64,000 nucleotides of DNA, taken from contig CALCUD010000025.1 of the NCBI GenBank assembly GCA_937906775.1, positions 15,320 through 79,319 on the forward strand, given 5' to 3'. Within the stretch, counting starts at the first letter, position 1, and the number at the start of each line of letters is the position of its first letter. Below, piece after piece: positions 17,505 through 26,611 of this stretch. The notes beneath the pieces were generated by a model. It searched no databases and was not told the DNA's origin. It saw nothing but the letters and a program-made list of their open reading frames with translations. A program made the translations under genes and the position numbers. The DNA is from an uncultured Clostridia bacterium. Lineage in GTDB: Bacteria > Bacillota > Clostridia > Christensenellales > Aristaeellaceae.

Positions 17505-18692
17505 TCAGACGGTTTCGTCCACTTTCATGATCACGCGGAGCCGGCGCGCGACCGTCCCGTTTTCCATTTCTTCCCGGTCGATGACGGTTATGCCGAGCTG
17601 CGCGGCCCGATGGCGGGCTGCCGCTCCGCACAGTTCGGTGGTCACGATGGCTGCCTTTGCGCCTTTCCCGCCGAAACGGTCCCGAAGGATCGCCAGTTCG
17701 TTGAGCGCCTCCGTCTTGATCTCACAGGTTTTGCAGCTGATGAACAGCGGCAGCGTCCCGCGTCCGGCCACCGCATCGATCTCGTTGGATACCGCATCCC
17801 GGGTCCCGTCCGCTTCCCAGTCCACGATGGCGGAACTGACGACATCCCCGAAAATTTTCGCGTCCAGGCAGGCCTTGTATATGTACAGTTCCAGAACGCT
17901 TCCGATATCCCGCAGCCAGAACCGTACCTGTTCGTCCGCAAACGCAAAGGATACCCGGTTCGGATCGGACAGATCCAGCTTTTCCAGGAATCTGATATCT
18001 GCCAGTTCTTTCAGCATCTCGGGCGGCGCCGTCACATTTTTGCCCCGTTCCCCCTTCTGGATCCTTGTTCCGGAAACGGAAAGGGAAAAAGGCTCTCCTT
18101 CCTTCGGCTGGGAGATCCGCTGGAAAAAGGTCACGGCACCGGTCCATTTACGGCGGTACCGGAGATAGATTGCGAAGAAAGCGTCATACTGTTGAAGATG
18201 CCGTTCCAGAAGCGCGTTGTCAACACGTCCGGGGCGCATTCTGCCTCCGGCGATCCTGAAAAATTCTTCGACCGTATAGCTCAGCCCGCAGGGCGTTTCC
18301 TCCGCGAACGGCGCGTTCAGAATATCGTAAAATCTGTTTTGTTTTCTGGAATAGGTGAATGCGGGAATTCCCTTTTCACGGCAGATCATACCGGCGGCGA
18401 AAAGGGCGGCGTCCGTTCCGCCGGTAATATCGATCGCGCAGTCGGGATACTGATCCGTCAGTTTCCGCAGACGGTTCAGGATCCTGTCGGTCTTGTACAG
18501 ACTGGTTTCGGCAAATTCGGTCTCCAGCTTCAGTCCCCTTGCCGCGAAATGCTCCTTCAGGCTGCTTTTCAGGGATGCGTTGCTGACGGTTTCCGCGGTG
18601 CACAGGTAGATCACGCGCTCCGGCCGGAATGTCTCGACCGAGATCGTATTTTCGATACTGCGTTCCTCAAAAAGCTGAATCAGGGTTTTCAT
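17505..18692 (-). CDS. Card1/DUF1887-type CARF nuclease, stand-alone
   Basis: A 395-residue protein. The N-terminal ~130 residues look like a CARF domain: a VIYLCTAET strand-turn at the start and the ligand-loop motif DITGGTDAALFAA near residue 84. The C-terminal part has a PD-(D/E)xK nuclease core with NEIDAVAG and FISCKTCEIKTEAL (residues ~300-330), then a Rossmann-like tail. This order matches Card1/Can2, nucleases activated by cyclic tetra-adenylate in type III CRISPR immunity. The position before the catalytic Cys-Lys is serine, where related nucleases often have glutamate. The ATG at 18692 has GAGGTG six bases upstream. No cas gene or CRISPR array is in the window. The activator is unknown. 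Confidence 0.82.
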   Translation of the reverse strand: MKTLIQLFEERSIENTISVETFRPERVIYLCTAETVSNASLKSSLKEHFAARGLKLETEFAETSLYKTDRILNRLRKLTDQYPDCAIDITGGTDAALFAAGMICREKGIPAFTYSRKQNRFYDILNAPFAEETPCGLSYTVEEFFRIAGGRMRPGRVDNALLERHLQQYDAFFAIYLRYRRKWTGAVTFFQRISQPKEGEPFSLSVSGTRIQKGERGKNVTAPPEMLKELADIRFLEKLDLSDPNRVSFAFADEQVRFWLRDIGSVLELYIYKACLDAKIFGDVVSSAIVDWEADGTRDAVSNEIDAVAGRGTLPLFISCKTCEIKTEALNELAILRDRFGGKGAKAAIVTTELCGAAARHRAAQLGITVIDREEMENGTVARRLRVIMKVDETV

Positions 18693-18749
18693 CTGTTTCA
18701 CCTCAGCGTCATCGTGATTCATCCGAATCATATATTACACCAAAAAGAA

Positions 18750-18783
18750 GATCCGGAAAAGAGTTGTTGCTCCTTTCCGGATC
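18750..18783 (-). terminator. Terminator of the efflux operon
   Basis: A ten-base-pair stem (GATCCGGAAA / TTTCCGGATC) is followed on the minus strand by TTCTTTTT, about 100 bases after the stop codon at 18884. Confidence 0.75.
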
Positions 18784-18883
18784 CGGCGTGTTCCACGCCG
18801 CAATCTTCATGTTCCCGCCGTCATTCCGCGAAATTTTCCGGTCCGCGTTCCGGGAATCCGCCGTCAGTTCCTTCAGGCGGCTG

Positions 18884-20044
18884 TCATTCCGGCATTTCCG
18901 GAAGAACGGCTGCGTTGTTCTCCGCGCCGGTTTCCTCCGTCGCGGTTTCCGGTTCGGCAGATTCTTCCGGAGTATCGTCAGGCACGGATACCACCGCCGT
19001 CAGACCGTAAGCCGCGTTCGTGATATCTGAAAGCTTAACGCTCACGGTGAAGCTCGATTCCTCGCTGTCCTCCGCGGCCGCCGTTCCGATCATGCCGATC
19101 CGTTCCCCCGTACCCGCCACGGCAAACTCACCGTTATTGACATAGGTGAATTCCACCAGCACCGTATCCCCGACCTTCAGATTGATCAGATCGCTCTCTC
19201 CGATAGGCGCTTCCACACGCAGGCCGTTATCGGGATTGATCTCGCACACGGTATCTCCGGCGTTCAAAGCTGCTCCGGCGTTAATGCTCAGCGTGGCGAT
19301 CACGCCGTCCGTTTCCGCCCGGATGACCGTCAGATCCTGATCCGCGCCGTTCCTTGTTCCGGATACAGTTTCGAACAGCAGATCCCCGGCATGAACTTCC
19401 GCGCCGTCCTCGGCGGCAAAAGCCGCGATCAGCCCCGTACCGGTGTAGGCCAGATTAGCCGCCAGCGCCGTGTTCCCTTTTCCGATCTTGGAGGTGGACG
19501 CCAGCGTCTCGTCGCGGTAAATGATGGCGCTCTCGCCGGAAACAAGATCGCCGTCCGTCACTTCCACCGTATAGCTGTTGCCGCTGACGGAAGTCACGAT
19601 GCCGGTTCCCTTATGCCCGTTCGACGTAACGTTCAGCCAGACTTTTTCACCGGGATGGATGATTTTGTTGGCTTCCGCGTTGTACGCATTTCTGGTTGAG
19701 CCGGAGATGGTATACCGGATCTTCGGTTCCACATAGGCCACAGCGCCATAGCGGGTCGCGACAGTTTCCGCGTTGTCGCCGATCTGGCCGAACAGGCGCA
19801 CGGTTCCGTCCTGCTCCGCGAAAACTTTTGTCGTTTCAATGGTCGCCAGAACGTCTCCCGCGCTGACATGATCCCCCACATGGACATTCACGTTTTCAAC
19901 GGTACCGCCGTAGGAAGCCGTCTGGACCAGTACACTGTCGCAGACAACGCTGCCCGTCAGGCTCACGCCGTCCGCAATCGCGCAGGCACTCAGCAGGCAC
20001 AGAATCAATCCGATCGCCAGGGTCGTTTTCCAATGTTTCCTCAT
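18884..20044 (-). CDS. Second membrane-fusion (HlyD-like) protein of the MacB-type efflux system
   Basis: A 386-residue exported protein. A signal peptide or anchor (residues 1-25, RKHWKTTLAIGLILCLLSACA) ends near a cysteine that could be lipidated. It is followed by two biotinyl-lipoyl-like halves with GGTVENVNVHVGDHVSAGDVLATIE and GVIATLSINAGAALNAGDTVCEI, and a beta-rich domain. The acidic C-terminal tail is disordered. It is the last gene of an adaptor-ATPase-permease-adaptor operon. The start at 20044 has GGAGGGGG upstream. A second adaptor after the permease is unusual and may form a mixed hexamer with the first. Confidence 0.82.
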   Translation of the reverse strand: MRKHWKTTLAIGLILCLLSACAIADGVSLTGSVVCDSVLVQTASYGGTVENVNVHVGDHVSAGDVLATIETTKVFAEQDGTVRLFGQIGDNAETVATRYGAVAYVEPKIRYTISGSTRNAYNAEANKIIHPGEKVWLNVTSNGHKGTGIVTSVSGNSYTVEVTDGDLVSGESAIIYRDETLASTSKIGKGNTALAANLAYTGTGLIAAFAAEDGAEVHAGDLLFETVSGTRNGADQDLTVIRAETDGVIATLSINAGAALNAGDTVCEINPDNGLRVEAPIGESDLINLKVGDTVLVEFTYVNNGEFAVAGTGERIGMIGTAAAEDSEESSFTVSVKLSDITNAAYGLTAVVSVPDDTPEESAEPETATEETGAENNAAVLPEMPE

Positions 20045-20073
20045 GATAATCCCCCTCCGTTGTCCATTTATGT

Positions 20074-21285
20074 TCAATTGGCGCGCAGCGCGTCAATCGG
20101 GTTCAGTTTGCTGGCCTTCCGGGCGGGTGCCCAGCCGAAGAGAATGCCGACCGCGGCGCTGAAGCCGACCCCCAGCAGGATTGCCCCGGTATTCAGGGTA
20201 AAGGCCATGTCCATCACATTGCAGAGAATCATGCTCAGGATTTCACCGAGAAGCACACCGATCAGTCCGCCGATGATGCTCAGCAGGAAGCTTTCGATCA
20301 GGAACTGGACCTGAATCTGCCACGGAATCGCGCCGAGTGCTTTCTTCAGACCGATCTCCGCGGTGCGTTCCGTAACGGTGGTCAGCATCATATTCATGAT
20401 GCCGATCCCGCCGACAACCAGCGCGATGCTCGCGATTCCCGCCAGAAGGGTGCTCACCATTCCCAGCATGGACTCCATGGTATCCTCAATGCTGCTCATG
20501 GTAGTGATCGTAAAGCAGTCATCCTCAAAGGAGAACATGGCATCCAGCTTTTCTTCCAGAAGATCCGAAGCGGATTCGGAATCCGTGTCATCCTTCAGGT
20601 AGACCGTCATTCCCGTAACCAGGCTCGCGTTGTTCATCTTCAGCCCGGTCGTATAGGGGATCAGGATATCCGCGCTGCCGCTTATGATATCGGTCAGGCT
20701 CTTGCTCGCGTCATCGTTCATCAGGCCGACCACCAGGAACGGGATTCCCTCGATATACACGGTTTCCCCCACCGGATCAACGCCATAGAACAGTTCCTCC
20801 ACGGTATCTCCGTTGATCAGGCAGACAAAACAGCGGTTGTCCTCATCAATGGTCGTCAGCTTCCGGCCGCGTCCGACCGCGTCCGGATTTCGGGTGAAGT
20901 AATAGGCATTCTTGCCGGAGACCGCAACGTTCGTCTGATATTTCCCGCCCCGGCTGACCCGGGCCCGCAGACTGACAGACGGCGTGATTCCGTCAACAAT
21001 CTCCAGCTCTGCGAGTTCCTTCAGATCGTCCGCGCTGAGGCCTTCCTTCAGGTCGCTGCCGGTGACGCTGACCATCAGTGTGCCGGCGCCCATGCCGCTG
21101 AAGCTGTCGCTCAGGGTTCCGGAGAAACCGGAGACCGTAGTGATCAGGGCAATCACGGCGGTAACACCGATCATGATGCCGAGGATCGTCAGGAAGCTCC
21201 GGACCTTGTTGCCGCGGATGTTGTCCAGGCTCATGACAAAACATTCCTTCAGCATGATCAGGGGTTTCCGGAATGACTTAAGCAT
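20074..21285 (-). CDS. MacB-type ABC transporter permease
   Basis: A protein of about 403 residues with the MacB/FtsX layout: one N-terminal helix (SFLTILGIMIGVTAVIAL, ~30-50), a large extracellular MacB core domain (~60-270), and three C-terminal helices. The ATG at 21285 overlaps the 3' end of the ATPase gene, indicating coupling; a GTG at 21297 or an internal ATG near 21234 are alternatives. With the ATPase it should act as a mechanotransmission exporter of peptides or small molecules across the cytoplasmic membrane. The organism seems to lack an outer membrane, so the adaptors would act in the cell wall space. Confidence 0.88.
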   Translation of the reverse strand: MLKSFRKPLIMLKECFVMSLDNIRGNKVRSFLTILGIMIGVTAVIALITTVSGFSGTLSDSFSGMGAGTLMVSVTGSDLKEGLSADDLKELAELEIVDGITPSVSLRARVSRGGKYQTNVAVSGKNAYYFTRNPDAVGRGRKLTTIDEDNRCFVCLINGDTVEELFYGVDPVGETVYIEGIPFLVVGLMNDDASKSLTDIISGSADILIPYTTGLKMNNASLVTGMTVYLKDDTDSESASDLLEEKLDAMFSFEDDCFTITTMSSIEDTMESMLGMVSTLLAGIASIALVVGGIGIMNMMLTTVTERTAEIGLKKALGAIPWQIQVQFLIESFLLSIIGGLIGVLLGEILSMILCNVMDMAFTLNTGAILLGVGFSAAVGILFGWAPARKASKLNPIDALRAN

Positions 21286-21973
21286 CTCCGAAATCACCGC
21301 CTTCCGTCAGAACGCCGTCAATGATATGCACCACCCGTTTCGCGAAGGACGCGATATGAGTGTCGTGGGTAATCATAATGATGGTTTTCCCTTCTTCGCT
21401 CAGCTCCTGAAACAGCTCCATGACCTGAAATCCCGTTTTCTGGTCCAGTGCGCCGGTGGGTTCGTCCGCCAGCAGAATGCTGGGATTTCCGACCAGCGCC
21501 CTGGCCACCGCGACCCGTTGCTGCTGTCCGCCGGAGAGCTGATTGGGCCGGTGCCCCATCCGGTCCTCCAGGCCGACCCGGACCAGCATCTCCCGGGCGC
21601 GTTCACGCCGCTCCTTCGGGGGAACACCGGCATAGATCAGGGGCAGCTCCACGTTCTTCTGCGCCGTGAGTCGGGGCAGAAGCTGGCTGTTCTGGAAAAC
21701 GAATCCGATCTCCCGGGACCGGATACGCGCCAGCTCTTTTTCATCCAGTTCCTCGATTTCATGCCCGTGGAGGCAGTAGCTTCCGCTGGTCGCAGTATCG
21801 AGGCACCCGATAATGTTCATCAGCGTACTCTTTCCGCTTCCGCTGGGGCCGAGAACGCTCAGATACTCGCCCTGGGAAACGGTCAGGCAGATATCCTTCA
21901 GAATATGCGCCTGCTCCTCGCCAATCGTGTAATACTTGTTGATCTTCTCCATTTCGAAAAAGAGTTCGCTCAT
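21278..21973 (-). CDS. MacB/LolD-type ABC transporter ATPase
   Basis: A 231-residue ATPase with Walker A GPSGSGKST near residue 42, signature LSGGQQQRVAVARAL near 142, Walker B ILLADEPTGALD near 165, and the switch histidine in MITHDTH. It has the Q-loop FVFQNSQLLPRL. The ATG at 21973 follows GAGGGCGGA, 19 bases after the adaptor stop codon. It energises the permease encoded immediately downstream. Confidence 0.93.
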   Translation of the reverse strand: MSELFFEMEKINKYYTIGEEQAHILKDICLTVSQGEYLSVLGPSGSGKSTLMNIIGCLDTATSGSYCLHGHEIEELDEKELARIRSREIGFVFQNSQLLPRLTAQKNVELPLIYAGVPPKERRERAREMLVRVGLEDRMGHRPNQLSGGQQQRVAVARALVGNPSILLADEPTGALDQKTGFQVMELFQELSEEGKTIIMITHDTHIASFAKRVVHIIDGVLTEGGDFGDA

Positions 21974-21992
21974 ATTCCGCCCTCTTTTCCGA

Positions 21993-23072
21993 TCAGTTTC
22001 CCGACCGGTTTCCGCCGGTTCCGCCGTTGTTGGTCCTGTTGTTTCCACCGTTCCCGTTATTCATGTTATATCCGCCGTTCCCGCCGCCGAAGTTTCTGTT
22101 CCCTCCGGGCATCTGCATGCCGCCGCCAAAGAAGTTCCGGCCGCCGAACAGACCCGCGAAGAGGCCCGCGGTGGTTGTATCCACCTTCATCTCGGCATAG
22201 ACTGTATCTCCGGATGCCAGTCCTTCCGTAATCTCGACATAGTTACCGTTGGAAACGCCGGTCGCGATATACTGCCGCGTGACCTGATCCTCCTCATCCC
22301 GGAGGTATACAAAAGCCTTGTTGTTCTCGTCAAAGCTGATCGCGTCCGCCTTCAGGATCACGACGTCGGTCGCCTCTTCCTTGGGGACGGTCACCGTAAC
22401 CTGCATTCCGGGGTAGCAGCCTTCATCCACGTCGACATAGGCCTTCGCGGTATAGTAAGCGACACTTCCTCCGGAGCTGGAAACATAGTCTATGGAAGCA
22501 ATGGTGCTTTCAAACGTTTTCTCCGTGGCGGTCGTCGTAATCCGGCAGTCATCCCCCACGTGCACATCGCCGATGTCGTATTCATCCACGCGAATGCTTA
22601 CCGTCATGTGTGTAAAATCCACAATCTGAGCCACGGCGTCATCCGCGGCTACCGTATCACCGGTGGCATAGTAGACCTGATTCACGGTTCCGTCGATCTC
22701 CGCTTCCGGTGTCTGCCCGTTGCTGAGCTTAGCCAGACGGGTTCCTTTTTTCACCGGATCCCCTTCCCGGACATAAACCGCCCGGACATCCGGACTGCCT
22801 TTGGCATATACGGTCTGGGAATTCACGGTCTGAATGGTGCCGCTGAAGGACAGCGCGTTGGATATGCTGCCGGTCGTGGTATTGTACGCTTCATAATTGA
22901 CGGTATATTCCGCCTTCAGGCGGCTCCAGGCGTAAAAACCGGCACCCGCCAGAAGAGCCAGGATCAGCAGGGTCACAATCACCCGACGGATAATCCGGCG
23001 TGCTTTCCTTTTCTTCTTCTTTTCTTTCCCGATATCCGGTGTCGGCACGGCTGTCGGCTTTTCATTACTCAT
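21993..23072 (-). CDS. Membrane-fusion protein of the MacB-type efflux system
   Basis: A 359-residue adaptor. A Lys/Arg-rich cytosolic start is followed by one membrane helix (~28-50), then the HlyD/RND adaptor fold with barrel-sandwich and beta-barrel domains. The last ~55 residues are almost only Gly and Asn (GGGNRNFGGGNGGYNMNNGN type), as in many Firmicute MacA-like adaptors. The ATG at 23072 has AAGGAG upstream. It is the first gene of the operon. Confidence 0.85.
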   Translation of the reverse strand: MSNEKPTAVPTPDIGKEKKKKRKARRIIRRVIVTLLILALLAGAGFYAWSRLKAEYTVNYEAYNTTTGSISNALSFSGTIQTVNSQTVYAKGSPDVRAVYVREGDPVKKGTRLAKLSNGQTPEAEIDGTVNQVYYATGDTVAADDAVAQIVDFTHMTVSIRVDEYDIGDVHVGDDCRITTTATEKTFESTIASIDYVSSSGGSVAYYTAKAYVDVDEGCYPGMQVTVTVPKEEATDVVILKADAISFDENNKAFVYLRDEEDQVTRQYIATGVSNGNYVEITEGLASGDTVYAEMKVDTTTAGLFAGLFGGRNFFGGGMQMPGGNRNFGGGNGGYNMNNGNGGNNRTNNGGTGGNRSGN

Positions 23073-23203
23073 AATCCGGTTCTCCTTCCCGTTATTTGCT
23101 GCTGGAATCATCATAACATAAATGATCCCGCTTTTTATGAATTCTTGGGAAACGTAGTATGAACAGATTGTAAACTTATTTCTGAAATCCGTAAATCCGC
23201 ATG

Positions 23204-23230
23204 AAAAAGCCTTCTCCGGAGGAGAAGGCT
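23204..23230 (-). terminator. Terminator after the truncated surface-protein gene
   Basis: A nine-to-ten-base-pair stem (AGCCTTCTCC / GGAGAAGGCT) followed on the minus strand by TTTTTC. Confidence 0.75.
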
Positions 23231-23315
23231 CATCTGTCAGAAATCGGGAAAACAGATATACGACGCGAAAAGGATTCCCGTTCGCGGCGAAGGCCGCGTC
23301 CGTGAAGTTCCCCGG

Positions 23316-24444
23316 TTACCGCTGCTTTCTCCGTTTCAGCAGGAGGAAAGCCGTGCCGGCGGACGCAATGCACAGGAGAAGCAGCAGCGCCGTGGGGGTG
23401 CTGTCTCCGGTAGCCGGAACCGGCGGAATCACAGCGGGCTTTATGGTGAAATAGGTCTGTGCTTTCTTTTCGACATTCCCCAGTTTAGAGACAATCGCCA
23501 GCTTGTGCCGGCCCGGTTTCAGGCTCTTCAGGAAGGCGGGCTTCAGATAAACAACAGTGGAACCGGAAGCCGAAATGTAGTTGACGGGATCCACGGTCCG
23601 GTCATCCACTTCAACACGGATGAAGGTGCTGTAGTCGGCGTCGGAACGGAATTTCAGTTTCCCCTGGCTGCTTTCGGTCCATTCGTTGTTCTGACCCTCA
23701 ATGATGACCGGATCGGCATCGGGAGCCGGGGTTGACGTCGGAACGGGAGTAGGCGTCGGAGTGGGCGTCGGAGTGGGGGCAGGAACCGACGCGTTTTCCC
23801 ATCCGGCGTACAGGATCAGGGCTGCCTTCACAGGTGTGGAGAAGTCATATGCCTGAGTGCAGTTCGCATCGGTAAACCAGCCGATGAATTTCTTTTCGCT
23901 TTGGGTGGGATCGGAGGAAGGTCTGACAGCCGTTTTCCCTTCCGTAACGCTCTGCGCCGGAACCGCGCTGCCGCCGCCGGTTTCAAAGGTCACCGTAAAG
24001 ATGTCCAGTACGGTGAGGGTTCCTTCGCGGTAATCAACCCTGTAATTGCCCCCATCCCTGTACCTCTGCTGAACCGTGATCGGATGGGTTCCGGGGACGC
24101 TGATGTCCTCCGTGACGCCGAACGTGAGACCGTCTTCTTTCAGTCTCCCGTCATCGGCGGCGTCGCCGGATGTCCAGGTGAATGCCGGGCAGGGATCTCC
24201 CCTGACGATGGTCTGATCGTCCGGAGTGACGGTAACGGACTTGGGCACAATTTTGCAGTCACAGGAATTGGTGTCTGTATAGTTTCCCATTCCTTGAACC
24301 CCGATAGTGTACGGTATGGCTTCGTCACCTGTAAACGTATTGACTGTATATGTGGGATTGCTCGTATAATTCTGAATCTGAAAGTCCTTCCCGGCTTTCG
24401 GCGCCAGTCTGCTTTGGGGTTGCAGAAAAAAGAACCGGGCCTCA
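23316..24444 (-). pseudogene. Surface protein lacking its N-terminus (Ig-like/InlB-repeat, sortase-type tail)
   Basis: An open frame of about 376 residues after the end of the histidinol phosphatase gene. Visible in order are an MBG/Ig-like fragment (NYTSNPTYTVNTF onward), a second MBG-like stretch, an InlB B-repeat (FIGWFTDANC ... LYAGW), a Thr-Pro repeat linker, and a beta domain. It ends with PATGD, a hydrophobic helix and KRRKQR, a sortase-like anchor. No signal peptide, no start codon with a ribosome site, and no promoter are present; the frame simply continues back into the 3' end of the preceding gene. The 5' part was probably lost by deletion. A read-through fusion is less likely. Confidence 0.65.
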
Positions 24445-25188
24445 TCAGGGAGCCAGGTCCGTCCAGTTTTTAAACTGATAAGCAATGTTTTCCCGGCAAT
24501 GGCTGTCGCTGGAAAGGATCTGCGTCGCGCCGCGGGCCTTCAGATATTCCCGGATGGGTTCCGAGGGATACGGGGAGGTCCGCCACCCGCGGGACATCGC
24601 TCCGGTATTGATCTCGAAAGGTTTTCCCGTCTTCAGCAGCGCGTCCGCCGCTTTTTGCCAGGCGGCAACATAGCGCGGATGGTTCTCGTCAAAGTAATGC
24701 CCTTTTTCGTTGAACTTGGTAATCAGGTCGAAGTGACCGATGATGTCGCATCGGGTCTTCCGGACCACGTCCGCTTCCAGCTCATAATAGGCTTCCGCGA
24801 GAGCGTACCAGTCCCCGCCGAAGTATTGGCAGACCCAGTTTTCCAGCCGGTCCGGCGTCCAGTCGACCGTCACGTGATGCCCGTCCGGCATTTTCAGTGC
24901 GTGGACGGAGCCGATCACATAATCATATTCACCGGTAATCTCGCTCCAGTAATCCCGCTCCAGTCCGCACAGGACTGTGATCCGATCCCCGTACTTATCC
25001 TTCAGGCGCGCCATTTCCGCGCGGTAAAGCGGTTCCGTTTCCGGCTTCATTCCGCAATCGTCATAATCCGTGGGGGAATGCTCGGAGATGCCGACGGTAT
25101 CCAGCCCCATTCCGATGGCGGAAAGGACCATCTCCTCCGCCGTATCCTTTCCGTCCGAAAAGACGGTATGCATATGCAGATCACGCAT
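24445..25188 (-). CDS. PHP-family histidinol-phosphatase
   Basis: A 247-residue PHP-domain phosphatase of the HisK/HisJ type, with DLHMHTVFSDGKD at the start, SEHSPTDYDD near residue 36, GLERDY near 75, GSVHAL near 92, GHFDL near 151, EINTGA near 190 and SSDSHCRENI near the end. It removes phosphate from L-histidinol phosphate, the step missing from the monofunctional HisB in this operon. Its start overlaps the stop of hisIE by eight bases. It is the last gene of the histidine operon and abuts the truncated surface-protein frame. Confidence 0.88.
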   Translation of the reverse strand: MRDLHMHTVFSDGKDTAEEMVLSAIGMGLDTVGISEHSPTDYDDCGMKPETEPLYRAEMARLKDKYGDRITVLCGLERDYWSEITGEYDYVIGSVHALKMPDGHHVTVDWTPDRLENWVCQYFGGDWYALAEAYYELEADVVRKTRCDIIGHFDLITKFNEKGHYFDENHPRYVAAWQKAADALLKTGKPFEINTGAMSRGWRTSPYPSEPIREYLKARGATQILSSDSHCRENIAYQFKNWTDLAP

Positions 25189-25837
25189 TGCCGGTCATTT
25201 TCTCCTGCTTGACCTTATGATCGATCACATGACGGGAAGCCAGTTCCTTATGAATATCCTGCAGGGAAATACCGGCCTCGATCATCAGGACCATGACATG
25301 GTAGGTCAGGTCCGCGATCTCATATACGGTTTCCGCCTTGTCCCGGTCCTTGGCCGCGATGATGACCTCGGTGGATTCCTCGCCGACCTTCTTCAGGATC
25401 TTGTCCAGGCCCTTTTCAAACAGATAGGTCGTATAGGAGCCTTCCTTCTTCTCGGTCTTCCGGCCTTCGATCAGATCCATCAGTCCCTGCAGCGTGAATT
25501 CGTGACGCTCGTCGCTTTCCCAGATCACGTCATTGAAGCAGCTGTCCGCGCCGGTATGGCAGGCCGGTCCGTCCTTCTCTACCTTGACCTGCAGCGCGTC
25601 CCCGTCGCAGTCTGCGGTGATGGATACGATATGCTGATAATTGCCGCTGGTCTCCCCCTTCAACCAGAGTTCCTGACGGCTGCGGCTCCAGAAGCAGGTC
25701 AGACCCTTTTCCATGGAAATTTTCAGACTTTCCCGGTTCATATAGGCCAGCGTAAGGACCTTGCCGGTTTCCGCGTCGGTCACAATCGCGGGAATCAGAC
25801 CGTTTTCATCAAACTTCAGTGTTTCCGGATCAAACAT
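25181..25837 (-). CDS. hisIE: Bifunctional phosphoribosyl-AMP cyclohydrolase / phosphoribosyl-ATP pyrophosphohydrolase
   Basis: A 218-residue fusion. The HisI part (residues 1-105) has LAYMNRESLKIS, a zinc site with CFWSRSRQ and DCDGDALQV, and CHTGADSCF. The HisE part (~115-205) has EGSYTTYLFEKGLDKILKKVGEE and the metal-binding EESTEVIIAAKD. It catalyses the second and third steps of histidine synthesis. AAGGAGG precedes the ATG, 15 bases after hisF. Confidence 0.95.
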   Translation of the reverse strand: MFDPETLKFDENGLIPAIVTDAETGKVLTLAYMNRESLKISMEKGLTCFWSRSRQELWLKGETSGNYQHIVSITADCDGDALQVKVEKDGPACHTGADSCFNDVIWESDERHEFTLQGLMDLIEGRKTEKKEGSYTTYLFEKGLDKILKKVGEESTEVIIAAKDRDKAETVYEIADLTYHVMVLMIEAGISLQDIHKELASRHVIDHKVKQEKMTGNA

Positions 25838-25852
25838 ATTCCGGTTCCTCCT

Positions 25853-26611
25853 TTATCTTCTGGCGGAGATTCCGTTCTCCGCCATGGCTTTCTTCAGATC
25901 GTCGATCGCCACTTCGCCGAAATGGAAGATTGAGGCCGCCAGTCCCGCGTCCACGCCGGGCAGCGTATGGAACAGCGTAATGAAATCCTGGATGTTCCCG
26001 GCCCCGCCGCTGGCGATCACCGGCACCTGAACCGCGTCGCACACGGCGGAAAGCATTTCAAGATCGAAGCCCTTCTTCACGCCGTCGGTGTCGATGGAGT
26101 TGACAACCACCTCACCGGCGCCGTCCCCGACGCACCGCCGGATCCATTCAATGGCCTCCATCCCCGTATTCTCGCGTCCGCCTTTGGCGAATACCCGGAA
26201 CACGCCGTCCACCCGCTTCACATCGACGCTGAGCACCACGCACTGGTCGCCGTAGAGCTTCGCGGCCTTTCCGACAAGCGAGGGATCCCGGATCGCACCG
26301 GAATTGACGCTGACCTTGTCCGCGCCGCATTTGAGCACCCGGTCAAAATCCGCCGTGGTATTGATTCCGCCGCCGACCGTGAGGGGAATGAAAACGCTCT
26401 TCGCCGTCTCCGTCAGGATGTCCGTAAACAGCGCGCGTCCCTCGGCGCTGGCGGTGATATCGTAGAACACCAGCTCATCCGCCCCGTGATCGCTGTAGTA
26501 TTTGGCCAGCTTCACCGGTGAATCCACGTCGCCCAGTCCCTGAAAGTTGACCCCTTTGACCACCCGGCCGTCCTTCACGTCCAGGCAGGGAATGATCCGT
26601 TTCGTAATCAT
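25853..26611 (-). CDS. hisF: Imidazole glycerol phosphate synthase, cyclase subunit
   Basis: A 252-residue beta/alpha barrel starting MITKRIIPCLDVKDGRVVKGVNF with the catalytic Asp in PCLDV, and the second catalytic Asp in VLSVDVKRVDG (residue ~130). The phosphate-binding loops TVGGGI and ASGGAG are present. With HisH it forms imidazole glycerol phosphate and AICAR. The start overlaps the hisA stop (ATGA). Confidence 0.97.
   Translation of the reverse strand: MITKRIIPCLDVKDGRVVKGVNFQGLGDVDSPVKLAKYYSDHGADELVFYDITASAEGRALFTDILTETAKSVFIPLTVGGGINTTADFDRVLKCGADKVSVNSGAIRDPSLVGKAAKLYGDQCVVLSVDVKRVDGVFRVFAKGGRENTGMEAIEWIRRCVGDGAGEVVVNSIDTDGVKKGFDLEMLSAVCDAVQVPVIASGGAGNIQDFITLFHTLPGVDAGLAASIFHFGEVAIDDLKKAMAENGISARR

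Noticed and set aside
17505..23072. The CARF nuclease and the efflux genes as one defence operon
   Set aside because: A terminator at 18750-18783 separates them, and the nuclease has its own ribosome site. Nothing else links them.
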